A stretch of 15,819 bases of DNA from Parachlamydiaceae bacterium (GTDB lineage Bacteria > Chlamydiota > Chlamydiia > Chlamydiales > Parachlamydiaceae). The notes beneath the pieces were generated by a model, which saw nothing but the letters and a program-made list of their open reading frames with translations, was not told where the DNA came from and made no database searches. Location of the stretch: the NCBI GenBank assembly GCA_003164155.1, contig PLSG01000030.1, positions 1 to 15,819 on the forward strand, written 5' to 3'. Below, one piece after another: positions 15,001-15,819 of the stretch. A program made the translations under genes and the position numbers. How positions within the stretch are numbered: position 1 is the stretch's first letter; the number at the start of each line of letters is the position of its first letter.

Positions 15001-15772
15001 TGTGCTTCTCGACTTGCCTGAAAAAACCGAGCAGATCTCCCACTGCGCGCTATCGCAAGAACAGCATCAGCTCTATCAAGAGCTTCTACAGCAAACCAGA
15101 AGCCGCCTCATCCAGGAACTGCAAAATGAATCGTCCCCCATCCCCTATATGCATATCTTTGCGGTGCTATCGAGCTTAAAGCAAATCTGCAATCACCCTG
15201 CGGCCTACTTCAAAAATCCCGACCAATATAAGCAGCATGAATCGGGCAAGTGGGAACTCTTTGTCGAATTGCTAAACGAAGCGCGCGAAAGCCAGCAGAA
15301 GGTCGTGGTTTTCTCCCAATATCTGGCTATGCTCGATATCATAGGGTCATATCTCAAAGAGCACAATATCGCCTTCGCCACCATCAGGGGGTCTACGCAA
15401 GACCGCTCCGAACAGCTCAGGAAGTTCAACCAGGATCCGCAGTGCGAGGTCTTCGTAGCCTCTTTGCAGGCTTCTGGACTGGGTATCGACCTCACCGCTG
15501 CCTCAGTGGTCATCCACTACGACAGATGGTGGAATGCCGCCCGCGAAAATCAAGCCACCGACCGGGTGCACCGCATCGGCCAAACGCGCGGCGTCCAGGT
15601 CTTTAAACTCGTCACTAAGGGCACTTTCGAAGAGAGAATCGATGAGCTAATCACCAAAAAAGGGCAGCTGATGGAAGAAATTGTGGGCACCGACGACCAC
15701 AACATGCTCAAAAGATTCAATCGACAGGATCTCATCGGCCTGCTACAAGATGTTTCGGTGATGGAGATTTAG
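12005..15772 (+). CDS. SWIM zinc-finger SNF2-family DNA-dependent ATPase
   Basis: This 1255-residue protein is an SNF2 (RapA/Swi2-type) motor expected to translocate on DNA and remodel bound proteins. A SWIM zinc finger lies near the N-terminus (C64, C66, C76, H78). Residues about 312-670 hold four spaced copies of an aromatic motif: GWTYVPGDGFYP, DWVYLEEDGFYP, TWLYIANQGFY and NYVYIPEKGFH. The motor follows: Walker A DDMGLGKT (K811), Walker B IFDEIQ (D907, E908), motif III LTGTPIENR (934-942), FILRRKKEDV, a helicase C domain with FSQY and SGLGIDLT, and motif VI DRVHRIGQ (1186-1193). All motor motifs are intact. Large SNF2 proteins are typical of chlamydiae. AGGAA at 11992-11996 overlaps the Hsp70 stop, and the gap is 11 bp, so the two are probably co-translated. 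Confidence 0.93.
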   Translation: MTAKTQLLLTYRKAAEALLAQGCVKEIEFSGATYQVRIEDPDSHTDVWAFVQLDERGSLRDCFCSCESEDEEASSCVHIAAAFLRIYNQKPTPLHKRFAASLWNTLCLLYATRLGYKIDILKKMDEGHYRHSSISGKVIFYIKAVTPKGLSTLKNLLQEHPQETETTSLKFSGRSPEEILLWREGKPSPQFGYELSFWSDIAKWLMIMQEEAVPYKLSFDYSPTQLPAYIHIDFPDVELGFYLSEANLPALIQAFTTVETPFVVHNQLEKGISSIHYDEVKAEMHVSFKTPSEAQQKSKSSTEHAPGYSLQGWTYVPGDGFYPGGEQRLLRKSILTGEEITKVLNEHAALIGAKLNNAKVYDIAVQPSYHTYFDRSWNLHFTLYAFEKGDLTKPHSKCFGDWVYLEEDGFYPMGSNLFNAVEKVIPAQEVSDFVTLHRTWLNTQEGFHTHLASVEAQLTYSLDAYDRLAFNSQADIPSFSNENKDFGTWLYIANQGFYSKVSTLSLSPIRPGLVLSRDQIPLFIRMHKDELHFVAGFFSDDCPVSREGLKVELNEREVISCTPHYEVLDEYKNKNLRFFDNYVYIPEKGFHEIPVDPHIAERFQERVEITPEEHALFLTYDLEILKPFIADIDPRLVKPLTLDLVTTHIDVTEMHNEDYTLHMHYATELGTIDVATIWKKMRQKKRFLFSKAGLLDLEDTRFKWLKQINKEHIDAKNNVLSLSTLELLRLNAFDEINLPKQRPAELASDTAFARTRQLLIELKEFTTPDAPELSGLTSQLRPYQSIGVQWLWFLYHHHLSGLLCDDMGLGKTHQTMGLLAAVINHHKKQAEERRFYFLVVCPTSVMYHWQEKLKAFLPDLRVCTFYGLDRTIEGFTENYDVLLTSYGIWRRESKVLGNIPFEVVIFDEIQIAKNHMSRLHSTLLNTQARMKIGLTGTPIENRLRELKSLFDIVLPSYMPGDSDFTSFFVKPIEKDNSQDRSALLTRFIKPFILRRKKEDVLLDLPEKTEQISHCALSQEQHQLYQELLQQTRSRLIQELQNESSPIPYMHIFAVLSSLKQICNHPAAYFKNPDQYKQHESGKWELFVELLNEARESQQKVVVFSQYLAMLDIIGSYLKEHNIAFATIRGSTQDRSEQLRKFNQDPQCEVFVASLQASGLGIDLTAASVVIHYDRWWNAARENQATDRVHRIGQTRGVQVFKLVTKGTFEERIDELITKKGQLMEEIVGTDDHNMLKRFNRQDLIGLLQDVSVMEI

Positions 15773-15791
15773 CCTTGTTCACCCATCAAGG
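15773..15791 (+). other. Short hairpin after the SNF2 stop
   Basis: CCTTG pairs with CAAGG across a nine-base loop, starting immediately after the stop codon. The stem has only five pairs and there is no T-run, so termination is doubtful. It is part of the gene-end repeat. Confidence 0.3.
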
Positions 15792-15819
15792 GGTACTTTC
15801 GGTCAATGAGTAGCTATCT
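15774..15819 (+). repeat. Gene-end repeat, copy 2 (cut by the window end)
   Basis: Starting right after the SNF2 stop, TTGTTCACC, ATCA, AGG and ACTTTCGGTCAATGA occur in the same order and spacing as after lpxK (207-249 on the minus strand), with small gaps. It ends at the window edge, so whether a full inverted-repeat element follows cannot be seen. Confidence 0.7.

Noticed and set aside
12005..15772. SNF2 protein as part of a restriction or DISARM-type defence locus.
   Set aside because: No methyltransferase, nuclease or other defence gene lies in the window, and SWIM-SNF2 proteins of this kind are housekeeping genes in chlamydiae.

Overview
The window reads as a chromosomal stretch of a Gram-negative bacterium, most likely a member of the Chlamydiota outside the genus Chlamydia (an environmental or amoeba-associated lineage, about half G+C by eye). 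The support is indirect. There is a lipid A kinase with a chlamydial-type N-terminus, a small cysteine-rich lipoprotein, and a very large SWIM-SNF2 ATPase of the kind chlamydiae carry. The genus cannot be fixed from this sequence. No rRNA, tRNA, CRISPR array, transposase or prophage gene was seen.

Left part (1-1988, minus strand): a two-gene envelope operon, gmhA (sedoheptulose-7-phosphate isomerase) then lpxK (lipid A 4'-kinase). The lpxK ribosome binding site overlaps the gmhA stop. A 345-bp divergent intergenic region (1989-2333) holds two strong hairpins arranged as an inverted pair. Middle part (2334-7679, plus strand): a cysteine-rich lipoprotein of unknown function, a CPBP/Abi-family membrane protease, and smc, which starts at TTG. 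Right part (7949-15772, plus strand): a tight three-gene run of alanine dehydrogenase, a 972-residue non-canonical Hsp70, and a 1255-residue SWIM-SNF2 ATPase. The gaps are 1 and 11 bp, so the three are probably co-transcribed.

The most distinctive feature is the set of short non-coding repeats at gene edges. (A) A sequence of about 45 nt follows the stop codons of both lpxK and the SNF2 gene in the same sense orientation. Next to lpxK it forms one side of an imperfect inverted repeat at 52-249; the other copy runs off the window end. (B) A GATCC-rich hairpin occurs twice at 2031-2185 and once, decayed, at 3003-3037. Its core also matches the smc ribosome binding site. (C) A 209-bp element with 40-bp terminal inverted repeats lies immediately after smc and includes its stop codon. 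Inside the proteins, the best observation is a set of four spaced repeats of about 90 residues in the SNF2 protein. The SMC hinge is divergent, and the Hsp70 carries a long C-terminal region in place of a normal peptide-binding domain.
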